From Diplosphaera chodatii (lineage: Eukaryota > Chlorophyta > Trebouxiophyceae > Prasiolales > Stichococcaceae): 64,000 nucleotides of DNA. Positions 34,060 to 46,873 of this stretch are shown here, one piece after another. The notes beneath the pieces were generated by a model. That model had not been told where the DNA came from and did no database searches. It saw only the letters and a program-made list of their open reading frames with translations. The stretch's first letter is position 1. Each line of letters starts with the position of its first letter. The DNA lies in NCBI GenBank assembly GCA_032358165.1, contig JAALGY010000043.1:1612001-1676000 (forward strand), given 5' to 3'. Position numbers and translations under genes: made by a program.

Positions 34060-37000
34060 CTAGGTGGTGGCGAGCAGCGACTCGTCGGTGGGCACCGGGC
34101 CCTCGTCCGTCACGATCTCGCGGTGCGCCGACCACACCAGCTTGATGGCCTGTGTTTAACATGCAACACGTTTGCCAGGGTTGGCACCAGCCATTTCATG
34201 GTGACGGTCCATGCACCACAACACCATCTGCCTGCCACCCACCATGAACCCAGCGTCTGCACAAAAAGTCATAGCAGGGGTGGGCACCTCCGGGGTGCCG
34301 ATGCCGGCGCCGCGGGGGTCGCCGCAGGGCCCGAACCAGTGGTTCTGGGGCGCGCCGGTGGTGCGGCCGCGTATGCCGGTGTACGTCGTGCCGTTCACGC
34401 TGTGCGCCAGCACCTGCAACCGGACAAGCACCGTATGACACCCGTGCTGCAGCTCAGGAGTTGGTCACCCAGTTTACAGCCCAGTATGATCAGCAGATAG
34501 GCTCGAGCGCATGGCGCCTGCCGCCATTCGGAGGCGTGCGCCCCGTCAGCATCATTCAGTCAGATTCTTGAATGTGCACCTGCTGCTGGAACAGGCGGTC
34601 GTTGGAGACGACGGCCGCGGTGAGGTGCTGGCTCATGCGCTCCACTGCCTGCAGCACTCCCGGCAGCGTGCTGTCGTTGTACTCCGTGATGATCTGCAGC
34701 ATGGACATAGCCAAATATTGACGCCTCAGTGCAAAGATATGCTTCTGGGTGACTGCAGAAGCTATGCAGGTTGTTTGCTGAACATGCCCTGACAGTTGCC
34801 CGACTGCTGTGAGGCACAAGGAAACAAGTAGAAAGCTGTTCAGACCTGGAATGGGCCGAACAGCTCGGTGTTGCACAGGTCCCAGTTGGCGTCGGACGCG
34901 AGCATCTGGTCCAGCGGCACAAACACGGCGGTGGGCTGCATCGCGCCGTACACCTCCGGGATGGAGTGCCCCTCCAATGGCTTGCCGCCAAATACCAGCC
35001 GTGCACCTGCCGGTGCCACGCACCGCACGTCATGACATGCAGGTGTGGGCCACGACAGGTGACCTCTGACAGCCTGGGTGTGTGGGTGTTTCATTGCACG
35101 GCGACTTACAATGTGAGTGAGCATTCAGCGCTCAGGAAGGCGGAGGCTTCCAGTCAAGCGCAGTTTCGGGTGGAGCCATGTGCGTGAGGGTGCACAGCAG
35201 GCGCGCCTGGGATCTTGAGCACGGCCTCCACGTGGTTCAGCATGCGCTCGGTGGTCCACGACAGCACGGGCCCAATGCTCAGGTCCTCCAGCTTGCGCCG
35301 GGCCGCCCTGTCCTTCAGCCGCTTCTCCAGCCCTGCAGAGGACGAGCGTGCGGTCGCAACATGCTCAGCACATACACATCTGGTACACCGGGCGCAGCAG
35401 CCCAGGGGTTCAAACGGAGGCACGCGCAGCTGCCGGTCGTTCCGCTATCCACGTCAGGTGCTGCGACACCCTACTCAAGGCAGTGCAGGGTGCGCTTTGA
35501 CCCCCAGTCACGCACCGGCCTGCGCCCAGTTGGAGTGCATGAACAGCACCGACTGCGCGGAGCACTTCTGGCCGCTGCACGCGTACGCGTCCTGGTCGCA
35601 CTGCCAGGCTATGTACGCCTCATGAAACACGTCCGGCCCCAGGATCTTCCAGTCGAAGCCCGCATCCTCCAGGAACACCTGCAGCGCCACAGCAGGGCTG
35701 TCACTCCTGCTCACCTGCACGAGGGCTGCCTGGGCAAGGGTTTTGCTGTTGTCACAACAGGCTTTCTCACTGCGCCGCTCAGGGACATGCTCGCGTTGCA
35801 GGCGCGCCAGGCGCAACAGATTGCGCATCTTGACTGTTCACTGTGCTGCTGACCCCTCCCATGTTGGGACCCTGCACACGGTGCGCAGCATGCGCCATCA
35901 CCTTGCCCTTGAGGTCCACCACCAGGTGCTCCGCGACCGCCTGGCTGCCGGTGAACAGGGTGGAGCGCGCCGGCGCCTCCTTTAGGATGCCTCCCACCGT
36001 CTTGCCGTCGCCGTGGATGAAGTCAACGTCCGACGCCGGCATCCCGCAGTGCTGCAGCAGCCGCACGAAGTGCTCCGCCACGATGGACACCCTGCGGCGA
36101 ATAGTGGAGAGTGAGTGCAGGGCGATGCGCCGGGCAGACCCTCGCGTTAGATTGCCGGCGGGCTCAAGACAGGTCGACCGTATCCTGAGGCGGGGTGCCG
36201 GTGCAGGCATGCCCACCTGCGGTCGACGTGCAGCAGCGGCTTGTTGCCCATGTACAGCGCGCCCATGAGCTGCAGGGGCACTTGCAGCACTGGGTCAGGC
36301 AGATGTACAGGGTGCCTTGAGCGCAGTGAGCATGCACTCATGCACTGCAGGCAAGCAGCAAGTCGACAGTCGACTGGAGCTGCCGTCAGGGGTGTGTCTG
36401 CAGCAGCAAGCCGCGGGGCACCTGCAGCGCGGGGATCTCCAGCGGGAAGTTGAAGGGCGTGATGAGGCCCACCGGGCCAAATGGCCAGCGGTAGCCGTTG
36501 CTGACCTGCCCCGCGTGGTCGCCCGGCACCCCGAATGACCGCGCCAGGAAGCGCACCTGTGGGCGAGAGACGTGTTCGATGCACTGGAGGGCTCACACTC
36601 ACATCCATCATGCAGTTGTTTCCGTGTATACACACTGCTGCATTGACACTGCACTTGCGTAGCGTGTTTGCATGCATTGTGCGGCTCAGCAGAGCATCCC
36701 TCACATATGATGCGCCCTAGCATTGGCACTCGGCAATCCAGTGACCTCAGGCACTGGTGCGACCTGTGCCTGCATGGTGTCGGCACCTGGTCGCCGGAGA
36801 AGTTCTCCAGGAACAGGCGCGTGACGGTGACCTCCGCCATCGCCTGCGCGTAGTGCTTCGGCGCCACCCGCTGCACCAGCCTCGCAAAGTAGTCCGCCAC
36901 CTGCCATGCCATGCAGACGTACACATTGAATATGATCTCCTGGCTGTGCCACCTCTTGGGCAAAGCAGTCCTGCTCAGGATGACCCAGCCTGGTCAGATG

Positions 37001-37869
37001 CTGCAGCCCTGATGTGCTGGCATCCTTCTGCACTCGAGCCCATCTTGCGTCCAGTTACACAGACAGACACAGCTGCTGACGTACCTCGGGCTTACGCATC
37101 TCCTCGGCCATGCGTGCAGAGATGGCGCCATACAGCAGGTAGCGCTCTGGGTTCTTGAGCGGATTGTGCAACCTGCAGAGAATTCCATGCCAGAAGTGCA
37201 ATGACAGTCAATTCCATGGTACGGCACACACATGCGAGTGAGAGCAATGTCATGAACGATTTCCATTGTCGTCATTGCCTGCAATCATGCTCCAAGGTAC
37301 AGTAGCTGCAAGGAACATACCCGGTCTTCGGGACCCGCCGCAGGCTGTCTATATATGGCTGCGCCTCTGATGCGGACGTCAGTGGGTAGGAGATGAACGG
37401 CTCTCCGTTGAGCGGGTCCGGGATTGTCTTGTCCTCCTTCGTCCGGAACCACTTGCCATCAACTGCATGCCCATGCACATGGAAAGGTGTTGGTGGCAGA
37501 GAGGATCAGATGTGGTGCTCGCGGCATGCGTGAGCGCATGGATGACGGTGCTGAGCAGTGCAGCACTTGATGGAATGCACGAGGCATGGTATGTGCACGC
37601 AGCATCAGCGTGTTCAACCACCAGCCGTCATCAGCTGTGGCTTGCACCACGAGATGTTAGTCAGCCAGGTGTAGAACTGGCATGCATGCATGTTTAAAAG
37701 CACGGCGACGAAGGACCGGATGCTCACCGCAGTTCTCAGCCTTCCCTGGCTTCGACCCGGACAGCGCACCGGGATCAACAGTGGCCCAGGAGCCTGCACA
37801 TCTGAAGCTACTTGCACCAAACAGGCGCCCAGCAAGCGGCCCTGCTGCCCTCCGCAGTCCCACTTGCAT
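34060..37869 (-). CDS. P5CDH: Delta-1-pyrroline-5-carboxylate dehydrogenase, mitochondrial (ALDH12 type)
   Basis: The enzyme oxidises P5C/glutamate semialdehyde to glutamate with NAD+, the second step of proline breakdown in mitochondria. The start at 37869 gives a basic, Arg-containing presequence (QVGLRRAAGPLAGRLFGA). Landmarks in order are ATVDPGALSGSKPGKAEN, GKWFRTKEDKTIPDPLNG, VPKTGLHNPLKNPERYLLYG, NGYRWPFGPVGLITPFNFPL (dehydrogenase N-motif), ALYMGNKPLLHVDRR, FTGSQAVAEHL, the catalytic Cys in YACSGQKCSAQS, WDLCNTELFGPFQ, AHSVNGTTYTGIRGRTTGAP, and NHWFGPCGDPRGAGIGTPEA. It ends PTDESLLATT. These are plant-type ALDH12 signatures spread over about thirteen exons. The gene is divergent with the small gene starting at 38351. 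Confidence 0.92.
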
Positions 37870-38350
37870 AACTGCAACCTATAAAAGTGTCCCAGAATCA
37901 CAGGGGCGCCTCGTAGCGCTCAAATACCGATCTGCATCAAACGCTAATAGATGGTGCAGCCAGATCCGCCGCCACGCCTCACTGCGGCCTTCGCGGCCCT
38001 GACGCTGCGATGTCAGTCTTTGTGGGTCCTTTGCAGCTTGCTGAGGTGAGGTTGATGCAAGCGCTCGAGCTCCAGGACGGTGGGGCGGTGGAAGAGGGTC
38101 ACGTGCCGTCCCTGCTTCCAGCCAGCTCCGGGAGTGCAACATGCCTGCACAGACACCAGAGTGCAGCACAACGGAACCTTGCACTCTGTCCTCGACTGTC
38201 TGACAATTCTGTGCCGTGATCACCGTCGCTACCTCAATCTGTGGCAAGTGCCTGCCGCAGCATCCCGTGTGCTGCCAGAGTGTGACGCCCGCAGGCGGGC
38301 AGTAAAGCACTTGCGGCGGTCGCCGGCAAGCACCTGTCAGCTCAAATGTG
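37870..38350. promoter_or_regulatory. Divergent upstream region, P5CDH / small membrane protein
   Basis: About 480 bases between the two start codons. It must hold both promoters. Some open frames overlap it but none has matching splice partners. Confidence 0.4.
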
Positions 38351-38789
38351 ATGGCGGAAGGCAACGGCAGTCAGCAAGAGCCCGTCTCGAAGCCGTATAC
38401 CACGCCAAAGGGCTACAAACCGCCGACCATCGGCGAGCAGTGGCGCTATGTGCGTGCGCATTCCCTGCAGGACGTTGCATGTGGTTGTGCAACATGCCGT
38501 ACTCCGTAGTGCTCTTGGCACGTGCCTAGGAGAACTGCAGCTTGTCACACACGATAGATCTCGTGTGCACACTGCTCGCTTGGGCGGCGAGGGCAGCTGA
38601 TGTGTCTCAATAGGTAGGGTGCAGCGCAGTCAGCATACACTCATGTGCGTGCAGGCCTACGCCAAGCATCCGTATGCCAACTCTGGGCTCGGCGCGGCGA
38701 TGATCTGCGGGCTGGTGGTGTGGTGGCTGGCCTCCGGCGAGGACAGGGGCCGGCGCAAGAGCACCAAGGAGCAGCCGTCGGCCAAGTGA
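38351..38789 (+). CDS. Small single-helix membrane protein, two exons
   Basis: Exons 38351-38449 and 38655-38789 join in phase 0 at a GTGCGT donor to 77 residues. A polar N-terminus (AEGNGSQQEPVSKPYTTPKG, then YKPPTIGEQWRY) is followed by AYAKHPYANSG, one membrane helix (LGAAMICGLVVWWLAS) and a basic tail (GEDRGRRKSTKEQPSAK). The layout resembles the small accessory subunits of respiratory complexes, and the neighbour P5CDH is mitochondrial. That is a guess from shape; I do not recognise the family. Confidence 0.6.
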
Positions 38790-39177
38790 TGCCACCCAGC
38801 TGCAGGGGCGTGGGGTCCCTACTATGGAGGCGTGTGTGGCAGAATGCGGTCGAGTGTGCTCGAGTGTCATATGAGTTGAGCAATCCAGCGTGGCATAGTT
38901 GCTGCACAGCCCTCAAGCCAATTTGCAGCCAAGGCAAGAGACAGACAAGGCATATACAATAAGGCTGCGCTTCAACAAATCAAGGGGCCTGAAGGGGATG
39001 TGTATACTTGCGTTCCAGTTCTGACCGATCTTCTCTTGTCGCTCCTCATACATTGCAGCCTTCTCCCGACATATGCCAACATGCCCAACGCAAGCTGCAC
39101 CAGCGCTTTCTGCTCCCGGCACTCGCCGCCATGTGTCGCAACGATGGGGCATGTGCTGCAGAGAGTGCTACCGCTGC
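38790..39177. other. Convergent intergenic region
   Basis: 3' flanks of the small membrane protein gene (+) and the RNA helicase gene (-). No coding content supported. Confidence 0.45.
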
Positions 39178-42100
39178 TCATGGGCTGCCGCTGCCAAAGT
39201 TCCAGGGCTCTGCGGCTGGTGACCGGGTGGCGCGGTTGGCGCCGCCCCAGCCACCGCTCCCGCCGCCACCGCCACCGCCGTAGCTGCTGCCGCTGCCATA
39301 TGACCGGCTGCCGCCAGTCCTGCAGAGCACATGAAAAACGGCATCAGCGGGCACAATTGCAAATGCATGGCACAGCAAAATACTGGTGTGAGCGTACTTG
39401 CTGACAAGGACCAGCTACATGCACAGCACCTGTCGCCCCAGCCGCCGCTGCTGCCACGGCCGCCGCCGCCGCCGCCACGCCCGCCGCCGCCAGAACGGCG
39501 CTCATATCCGCCGCCGCCGCCGCCGCCGCCAGAGCGGCGCTCGCCCCAGCCGCTGCTGCCGCCGCCACCGCCGCCGCTGTAGCCGCCGCTGTCACGGCGG
39601 CCATACGAGCCGCCGCTGCTGTTGCCGTAGCCGCCGCCGCCGCTGCGGGACCCGCCGTAGCTCGACCGGTCACGCCCGCCGCTGCCGTAGCCGCCGCCGC
39701 CGCGGGAGCGTCCGCCGCCGAAGCCGCCGCGGCCTCCGCTGCGACCGCGGGCCTGGTCATCGAGACCCTGCAGGCAGCAAGCACTTTTGGCACACTGGCA
39801 AGCAGCAGACTACCAAGTAGCTACACCACGCAATAGTGGCAAGCATTTCCAGGCTTATGTGTGATGCTGCCATCCTGTGCACGGATCAGGTTACTGTGTA
39901 AATCTCATCCAGTCAGAACCGCTGGCCCACCAGCTGCTCGGCGGGGAGGCTGTCGGGCTGGTCCAGCGTGATGCCGCGCACGCTCAGCTCATCCTTGGCC
40001 GCCAGCAGCTGCTGCGCCACCTCCTCTGGCAGGTCGAACGCCGCACCTGAGGCAGGGACACGACGTCAGGATCAAACACCTGTGTCCACACGGACAGAAC
40101 GCAGACTTCTGCCAGAGCCAAGCCCAGCTGTATGCTACTTGTATAACCGCTGCCGAGCAACCGCCTGCACCGGCCTGCACATGCGAGTATGCCAGACGCC
40201 GAGGTTCCACACAGGACGCACCGTCGCCCTCGGGCTGGCCGGTCAGCAGGCGGATCTTGCCGACGGTGTCGCCGGTGTCGCCCGGCAGCACATTGCGCAG
40301 CACGCCGAAGATGGAGCCGACGCCCCGGATGCGGCCCGCGCGCGCCATCATGCGCAGCGTCACGTGCCCCTCCTCCTGCAGAGTCAAACATCAGAAGCGT
40401 TGGGGCCCATGGTGGTCAGAGAGACATAGCGCCCACAAACTGAGCGGGTGTGACTGCAGCTGGAGGGGTGATCCGCAGATTGAGCAGCAGCCTCATGACC
40501 GTCGCCACTTCACTGGCCCACAAACGCGCTACTGTGCAATTCTGCACTCTTGTCCAAAATGTGTCAGTCTACACGACAACAAGCCATGAAGGCGCCCGGG
40601 CACCTGGGCGAGCAGCGAGCGCGGCTTGGGGATCTCCTTGATGCCGGACAGCGCGGCGAGGGCGGCGGCCATCGCCTTCGTGGGGTCCGGCGAGCTCATC
40701 ACCTTCTCCGCCGCGGGCTGGAAGAAGGACAGCATGGTGTCGTCCACCATGTCCAGCCGCCCCACCACCTGCGGCGAAGGTGGCGACACGGTAATTAGCC
40801 CGCGACACTTGCCTCCCACCTGAACAATCTTTAACAGCCCCGGCAGTAAGCACGCAAGCGTGCTTGAGCTCTCCTGCCACATGAGCACTGGCATGCATCC
40901 ATAGTAGACAGTGCTCGTACAAATCTGGATAGCCAGCGACTCACCGCCTTGGCGGAGGACTCCATGACTTGCTTGGGGCCGGGCGGCGACACCATCTCGC
41001 AGTTAGTAATGGAGGTGTCCTTCAGGATGCGGGACAGGTACCGCCCCTCGCGCGACGTGTACATGGCCACGGCCGTGCCCGGCCGGTTGGCGCGGCCCGT
41101 GCGCCCGCTGCGGTGCAGGAACGACTCCACCTCCTGCGCAGGAGCAAAACCCAGCGCTGGTGACTCGCTGTTGGGTGGACGTCCAATACCGTCTGCTCAA
41201 CGTGGAGCCCCAGATGCAACCATGCAACACAGGTGTCAAGCCTACGTCACAAAATATGTTTACACAGTAGCAAAGAAGAACAACAAAGCCAGCGACAGGT
41301 GCAATGCTCACGTTGGGCAGCTCGTAGTGGACGACCAGGTCGACGTTGGGGATGTCCAGGCCGCGCGCAGCGACATCGGTGGCAACCAGGCACAGCGTCT
41401 TGCCATCCCGGAAGCGCTGCAGGACGCGCTCGCGGCTGCTCTGTGCGATGTCACCGTGCAGCGCCTGCAGGTGGCAGTTGCAGACAACCTGATATGCTGC
41501 GCCTAAGCTGTGTGCAAATGGCAATCATGCCCAAAGGAATGCTGGTAGAGTGCCACTGCTGCTGCTGAGCCATCAGCAGTGGTGGATGTGGACGCAAGTG
41601 CGTGCAGAATGCCAGGGCGAGCGGGCCGATGAGTCCTGCGCGCAGTCTGCATCGCTTGTGCACACCTCGGTGGGCATGCTGTTGGCGATGGCGGCAGACA
41701 CCTCGTCGGCGTCGCGCTTGGTGTTGGCAAACACGATGGCCTTGCCGCCGGCGCCGTACACCGTGAGCAGGTCCACCAGCACGCTGCGCCGGGCATCCGG
41801 GTGGATCTGCACCGCCAGCAGCCTGCACAGGACGAGAAATGCTTTGAGATGATCAGTGCTCTTGACGCTGCGCCCAGCTATTGTGTAAATACATATGCTC
41901 TGTATGCAGGCTGATGTCCACCAAGTGCGTGGGCCGCCGCACATGCCCACCCAGCTGTTTCCCCTCCACGACCAACGACACTGTCCATAAGCAAGGCCTC
42001 TTCCACTTTGACGGGGCTCCTGCTGCAGAGCTATCAAATTCATATGTAAAGCCGCGCCTGATGGTCTCCGCCATCTTGCCGGCCTCCTCGTCGCCGACCA

Positions 42101-44405
42101 GGTCCACGGTGACGGGGGTGCGCTGGTACTTGCGCGTGAGGCGCTTGACCCAGGTGGGCATGGTGGCGCTGAACAGCAGCGTCTGGCGCTCCGTGGGCGA
42201 GTTCTCCAGGATGCGCTCCACGTCCTCGTCGAAGCCCACGCTCAGCATGCGGTCCGCCTCGTCCAGCACCGCGAACCTGCGCGCGGTTGGCGTCAACTAT
42301 TGAGATACAGAATACATCAGCGGGCATGGGATAGAACTTGGCTTGTTACACAGCACGCCATCCCGGTGGACTGCAGCATGCACCAGCTGCACGACCGTGG
42401 CAATCACGGCAGCAAATGTTGCTGGCCGAGCAGCGCAGGGCAGCACCTGATCTTGGACAGGTCCAACGCCCGCTCGTTCTCGATGAGGTCGATGATGCGG
42501 CCGGGCGTGCCCACCGCCACATCGATGCCGCGCTTCAGCTGCGACTTCTGGTTGGCGATGGGGGCGCCTGCAGATAATCAAAATCTGCACAGTAGGCACT
42601 TGACCAGTGGGACCATGCAGGCCTGTAATCGACTTGCTATACTGACCGCACGCTTCTGCCATGATGCGTCCAGCAGCATGAGGTGCAAAACCGCTGCGGT
42701 GTGTTGTGTTGGTGACCGCCCAGGTCCGGCAACAACAGCCGGCACGCACCGCCGTAGAAGACGCCGATGGCGAGGCTGGGGGCGGCCTCGGCAAACTCGC
42801 GCTGCACCTGCTGCGCCAGCTCGCGAGTGGGCGCCAGGATGATGCACCTGGGCGCGCGGCCCCGGGGCTTGGCGGCGGCGCCCAGGTCGTTGTCCTCCTG
42901 CAGGAGCGCAAGTGCTGAACGGTGAGCGGCCTCCGACCACCACTGTGACCTGATATGATGCAGGCGCTTCTTCGAAGTTGTTTTCACACTTGAGCAGGCT
43001 GCTTCAGTAAGCTGCACGCCGAAAGTCACCTTGATGAGGGACTCGATGACGGGCAGCGCGAAGGCCAGGGTCTTGCCGGAGCCCGTGCGCGCGCGGCCAA
43101 TGAGGTCACGCCCCGCCATCGCGGGCTCGAACACATGCTTCTGGATGGGGAACAGCGCCAGGATGCCCCGCTTCTCCAGCGTCTTGACCGTGCCGTCCGA
43201 CAGCCCGCAGTTCGCCAGCTGCACGGGCATGGCGTCAACGACGTGTGGGACAGGTGTGCTCGCCAGACTTGCATTGCATTGGCTTATTAATGCTCTTGAC
43301 CTGAGGTTCATGTCACTGCACGAAGAAGACATGCATTAAAATCATATACACGGCTCTATAACGTACCAGCAGCGTCTCATCCGTCACGGTGGCGTCCACC
43401 TCCACCACTTCATCGTCCTCGAACAGCGAGGACAAGCTGGCGGGCTGAGCGGCGGCGGCGGCCAGCTTCTCATTGGCAGCCGCCTGGAACTCGGCCTCCA
43501 GCGAGGACTGCGGGTCCAGCAGCTCCTCCTCGATCTGCAGCTCCTCCTCCAGCTGCGAGCAATGGACTGGCGTGTCAGCTGCAATATTAGCAGGGCTGCA
43601 GCGGCAGCGGCAGCATCCGCACTGGGCAACAGATCACTTCCACGTCCCTCAAGGTGCAGTAGTACATGTGTTGCTGAAGCAGCTCTTCGTCTGCAGCGCT
43701 ACAACGGCAGCCTGGTGGCTGGAGCTGCACACAGCTGCAGTTCTCGCTCAAATGCTGTTGGGATGCCCCATGGTACACCACGGGGCAGCGCGGGTGCCAT
43801 GCCAGGGTGCAGCAGAGTCTGTAGGAGCGCCTGATGTTGCAAGCATTGATGTCTAACGCATCGCAAGTGGTACATGACCGTGAAGCAGGCTCACGCACAA
43901 CATAGAGAGCCAACCGGAAAGCACAGGATGTGCCGAAACCCCGATATTGAGCTAGCGCCACGCCATGCTTGCGTGCATGCAGGAGTACCAAGTCACCACC
44001 TCTGCTTGCGCAGCAGGTGACGTGCTCAAGTACACAGGCAGACCATCGCACGCGGCGGCGGCCGGCGTCCAACAACGTCGACAGCACGGCAAGTGCAGCC
44101 GCCCGAGCCCTGCGACTCACCGCAGCGGCGTGCGCCGTCATGTCGCGGCGCCCTGACGCAGCCACCACACTGCACAGCTGGCGCCGGCTGCTGGTGCTGG
44201 TTGTGTAAGCCATGCGTCCCGGCTGCTGGCAGGGTAGCGGCAGCCGCAGGGTGGCCTCGCCTGCCTGCGGCAGCAGCCGCTGCAGCATGACGGCGGAGCG
44301 CTGCGCAGAGCGCGCTACGTTGGAGGCAGCCACGCCGGATGTGGCGAACGTCGCCATGATGGCTGCTCCCTGCGACAAGACGGCACGCAGTGCAGTCCGC
44401 TGCAT
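39178..44405 (-). CDS. RH3: Plastid DEAD-box RNA helicase, RH3 type with GUCT domain
   Basis: Exon 1 (44405-44052) encodes a Ser/Ala/Arg-rich plastid transit peptide (alternative ATG at 44357). An acidic linker (about 43560-43370) leads to the helicase core: Q-motif [13 protein letters not shown], motif [30 protein letters not shown] variant [49 protein letters not shown] and [18 protein letters not shown] domain follows ([20 protein letters not shown], then [13 protein letters not shown] and [14 protein letters not shown]), as in plant RH3/RH7. The C-terminus is a Gly/Arg/Ser-rich tail with RGG-like blocks. The plant relative works in plastid rRNA and group II intron processing, so a chloroplast RNA-folding role is likely. 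Confidence 0.9.
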
Positions 44406-45171
44406 GCACCTCGCAAGCGCCGCTGCGGTGGCGTGAACGGGTCAGACAGGTGTCCTGATGCACCTGCAAATGTGCGGCGATGGTTTCTTGCGGCAGTGGT
44501 GCCGGTTTGCCGCGTCTTGATGCGGACCAGGGATCCCGCACTGTGGCGCGCGGGAGCGCGCTTCCCGCGCTAAAGGCAGATATTAATTTCCCGATCTGAA
44601 ACTGTGCTACGTGCGTCCTGCATGTGCATCGACCAGTGCAGCTGCCAGCCAGTCCTGCTGGACAGTTCCATCGTCCACACATATTGCTTGAGCGCAGCGC
44701 ATCGCCGCTCAGTTGGGCTTCTTCAACACTGCACCCATTTTACACCGTGCCGGCCCCCGGCGCGGTGACAGCCCATGCGAGTCGAGACCTGTACACAGCT
44801 CGCCAGCAGCCGGAGGGTGCACACAGGCCGCCCTCAGAGGACCTGCCACAGATCACCACCCCCAGCTGTATGTTGCATTCAGAGGCCGGGGTCAAGTCAT
44901 CCAGTGGGGCGCAGAGCTGCAGCGGTGCGCGCGGCGGCGCTGCTGATCACCTGCATGGCGAAGGGCGCCCTGCAGAATTCGAATGCAAAGGCTGCATCCC
45001 TGCTTGAGCGTCAACACGGTGAGTTTGTGCAGGAGTCGTGTGCTGAGAGGTTTTTTCATGCAATCAGGCCGGCAATGCTCATGACCCGTGCGGTCCCACC
45101 AGGGTGTCATGCACAGCACATCCGCTCGCTTCCCACGACTTGGGCGCCCGCAGCAGCACAGTACAACCCTC
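44406..45171. promoter_or_regulatory. Divergent upstream region, RH3 / MDP-1
   Basis: About 770 bases between the helicase start (44405, minus) and the phosphatase start (45172, plus). An in-frame upstream ATG for the phosphatase lies at 45109. No other gene is supported. Confidence 0.4.
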
Positions 45172-46517
45172 ATGTCTGATGATGGCAGTCGGTCTGCAGG
45201 CAAAGGCCGGCAGCAGTCGCCGAGTGGGGCAGATGGCGACATCTCAGGAAGCCGCGTTCCCAGGATCATTGCCTTTGATCTTGACGGCACGCTGTGGTGC
45301 GCTCGATTTCAGACGTGTCACGTCTGCAACAATGCCAGTAGACATGTTTTGGTCGTGCTGGTCAGGAGCTAGGCACGCTGTTTGAGGGCGGTCCCACTTG
45401 CTGTACGACTGCCGACAAAGTAGCCATCCACGTTGTACCTGTACAGGTGGCCAGAGATGTACATGTTGTCCGGTCCGCCATTCACACCCGCCGACCGCGA
45501 AGGCCGGCTGGTCAAGGATGGGAGGGGAGAGATGGTGCGGCCAGGCCCTGCGCGCACCAGCATCGTCATGCTCATCCTGGCTTTGCAGCATGCGAGTGCA
45601 CCATTTGGGATGCCATTGCCATGTGCACATGCTGATGCTATGCAGGTGCGATTGATGGGCGCCAGCCATGACATCCTGCGGGAGGTGGTGACATCGGAAC
45701 GCTTTCAGGGGTCGGAGATCGCGGTGGTCTCCCGCTGCGACTACCCGCCATGGGCTGTGGCCTGCATGCGGCTGTTTGAGGCCGCGCCCGGCGTCACGCT
45801 GGCAGATGCCACGAGATACTCAGTGAGCCCTGCTGCGCGCAGTGGACGTGCTGCATAAGGAATTGAATTACATTGTCAGAGCGCACAAACTGAAGTTGTC
45901 TGCGTGGCATAGCAGCTGAGGATCGAATCGTGATGCTGCCGTCATGGCCGTGCAAGATATTGTGGACTGCACTTGCAGGAAATTTATTATGGCTCAAAGA
46001 CAAAACACTTTCGTCAGGTGCTTGCAGCCCCTTGCTGTGCTATAAACGTACTTGGCCTCACCATCTGACTTCAGGATCAGTGCTATGCTGTTCCAAGATT
46101 GGGAGTCTCATGTGCGTAGGTGCACAAGGCCAGCGGCGTGCCATACAGTGAAATGATATTCTTTGACAACGAGGTATGCTTCTGTTGTATCAGCCAGCGC
46201 TTATAAAATGCATCACCTATTGCTGCTGTAGATGCAAGACATCGTGTAGGCGATGAGGTATGACCCCACTGAGTGTGCCTGCAGATGCGCAATATTCGTG
46301 ATGTGGCTGCATTGGGGGTGACCTGCGTGTACACCCCTGAAGGTGGGCGCTGTACCGTAGTATCGCAGTGAGGGTGGGGCCCCAGCAGCACATTTGTTCA
46401 CACAACACGACCAGCAAGATGGTGCACATATTACGTTGCGTTACTGCAGGCATGACAGCCGAGAACTGGCAGCAGGGCCTGTTGGCGTACCAGAACAATC
46501 ATGCAGGGGTGTCGTAG
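45172..46517 (+). CDS. MDP1: Magnesium-dependent phosphatase 1-like (HAD superfamily)
   Basis: Several exons encode an MDP-1-type HAD phosphatase. Motif I is IIAFDLDGTLW, giving the nucleophile Asp and general acid Asp; MDP-1 usually has DYTLW. Downstream are PEMYMLSGPPFTPADR, VSRCDYPPWAVACMRLF, EIYYGSKTKHFRQ, VHKASGVPYSEMIFFDNE (motif IV, metal-binding acids), MRNIRDVAALGVTCVYTPEG and a short last exon reading GMTAENWQQGLLAY. The order and spacing match animal and plant MDP-1, which dephosphorylates phosphotyrosine, sugar phosphates or glycated residues. It is likely cytosolic, since no targeting peptide is clear. The start at 45172 was preferred over 45109 because the longer form adds no recognisable signal. 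Confidence 0.85.
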
Positions 46518-46873
46518 GTGTGATGAGACTGAGGCCCTGTGAGCAATTGCTGCGGCGGAGACAGCCCTTGTATACAAATGGCAGAGGTCCACCAGGCTCC
46601 GCATTGGGCACGTGCGATGTCATTGACAACAGGCCGCATCACATGCCACAGCAGTTCGTAAGAGCAGCATGCCGCCCGTCACTTCTTTGAGATGTCAACA
46701 TGTTGCACTGTAGCGTGAGACATGTGTCGGCTACGCTAGGATACAGCTAGACATGCATGCCTATTGATTTTTGTGTTGAATTGGAATTGATCTAGTGAGT
46801 AAAGGTGGCAATCGATTGCCCGCTTGCTGCTAATGCTTGTTGGCATAACACAACCTGCCAGTGGGCGCTTGAT
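46518..46873. other. Short intergenic gap
   Basis: Between the phosphatase stop and the next plus-strand gene; no feature seen. Confidence 0.4.

Noticed and set aside
39331..39820. Long open frames on the plus strand encoding Pro-rich and Arg/His-rich proteins
   Set aside because: They are antisense shadows of the GGC-repeat Gly-rich tail of the RH3 helicase on the minus strand.
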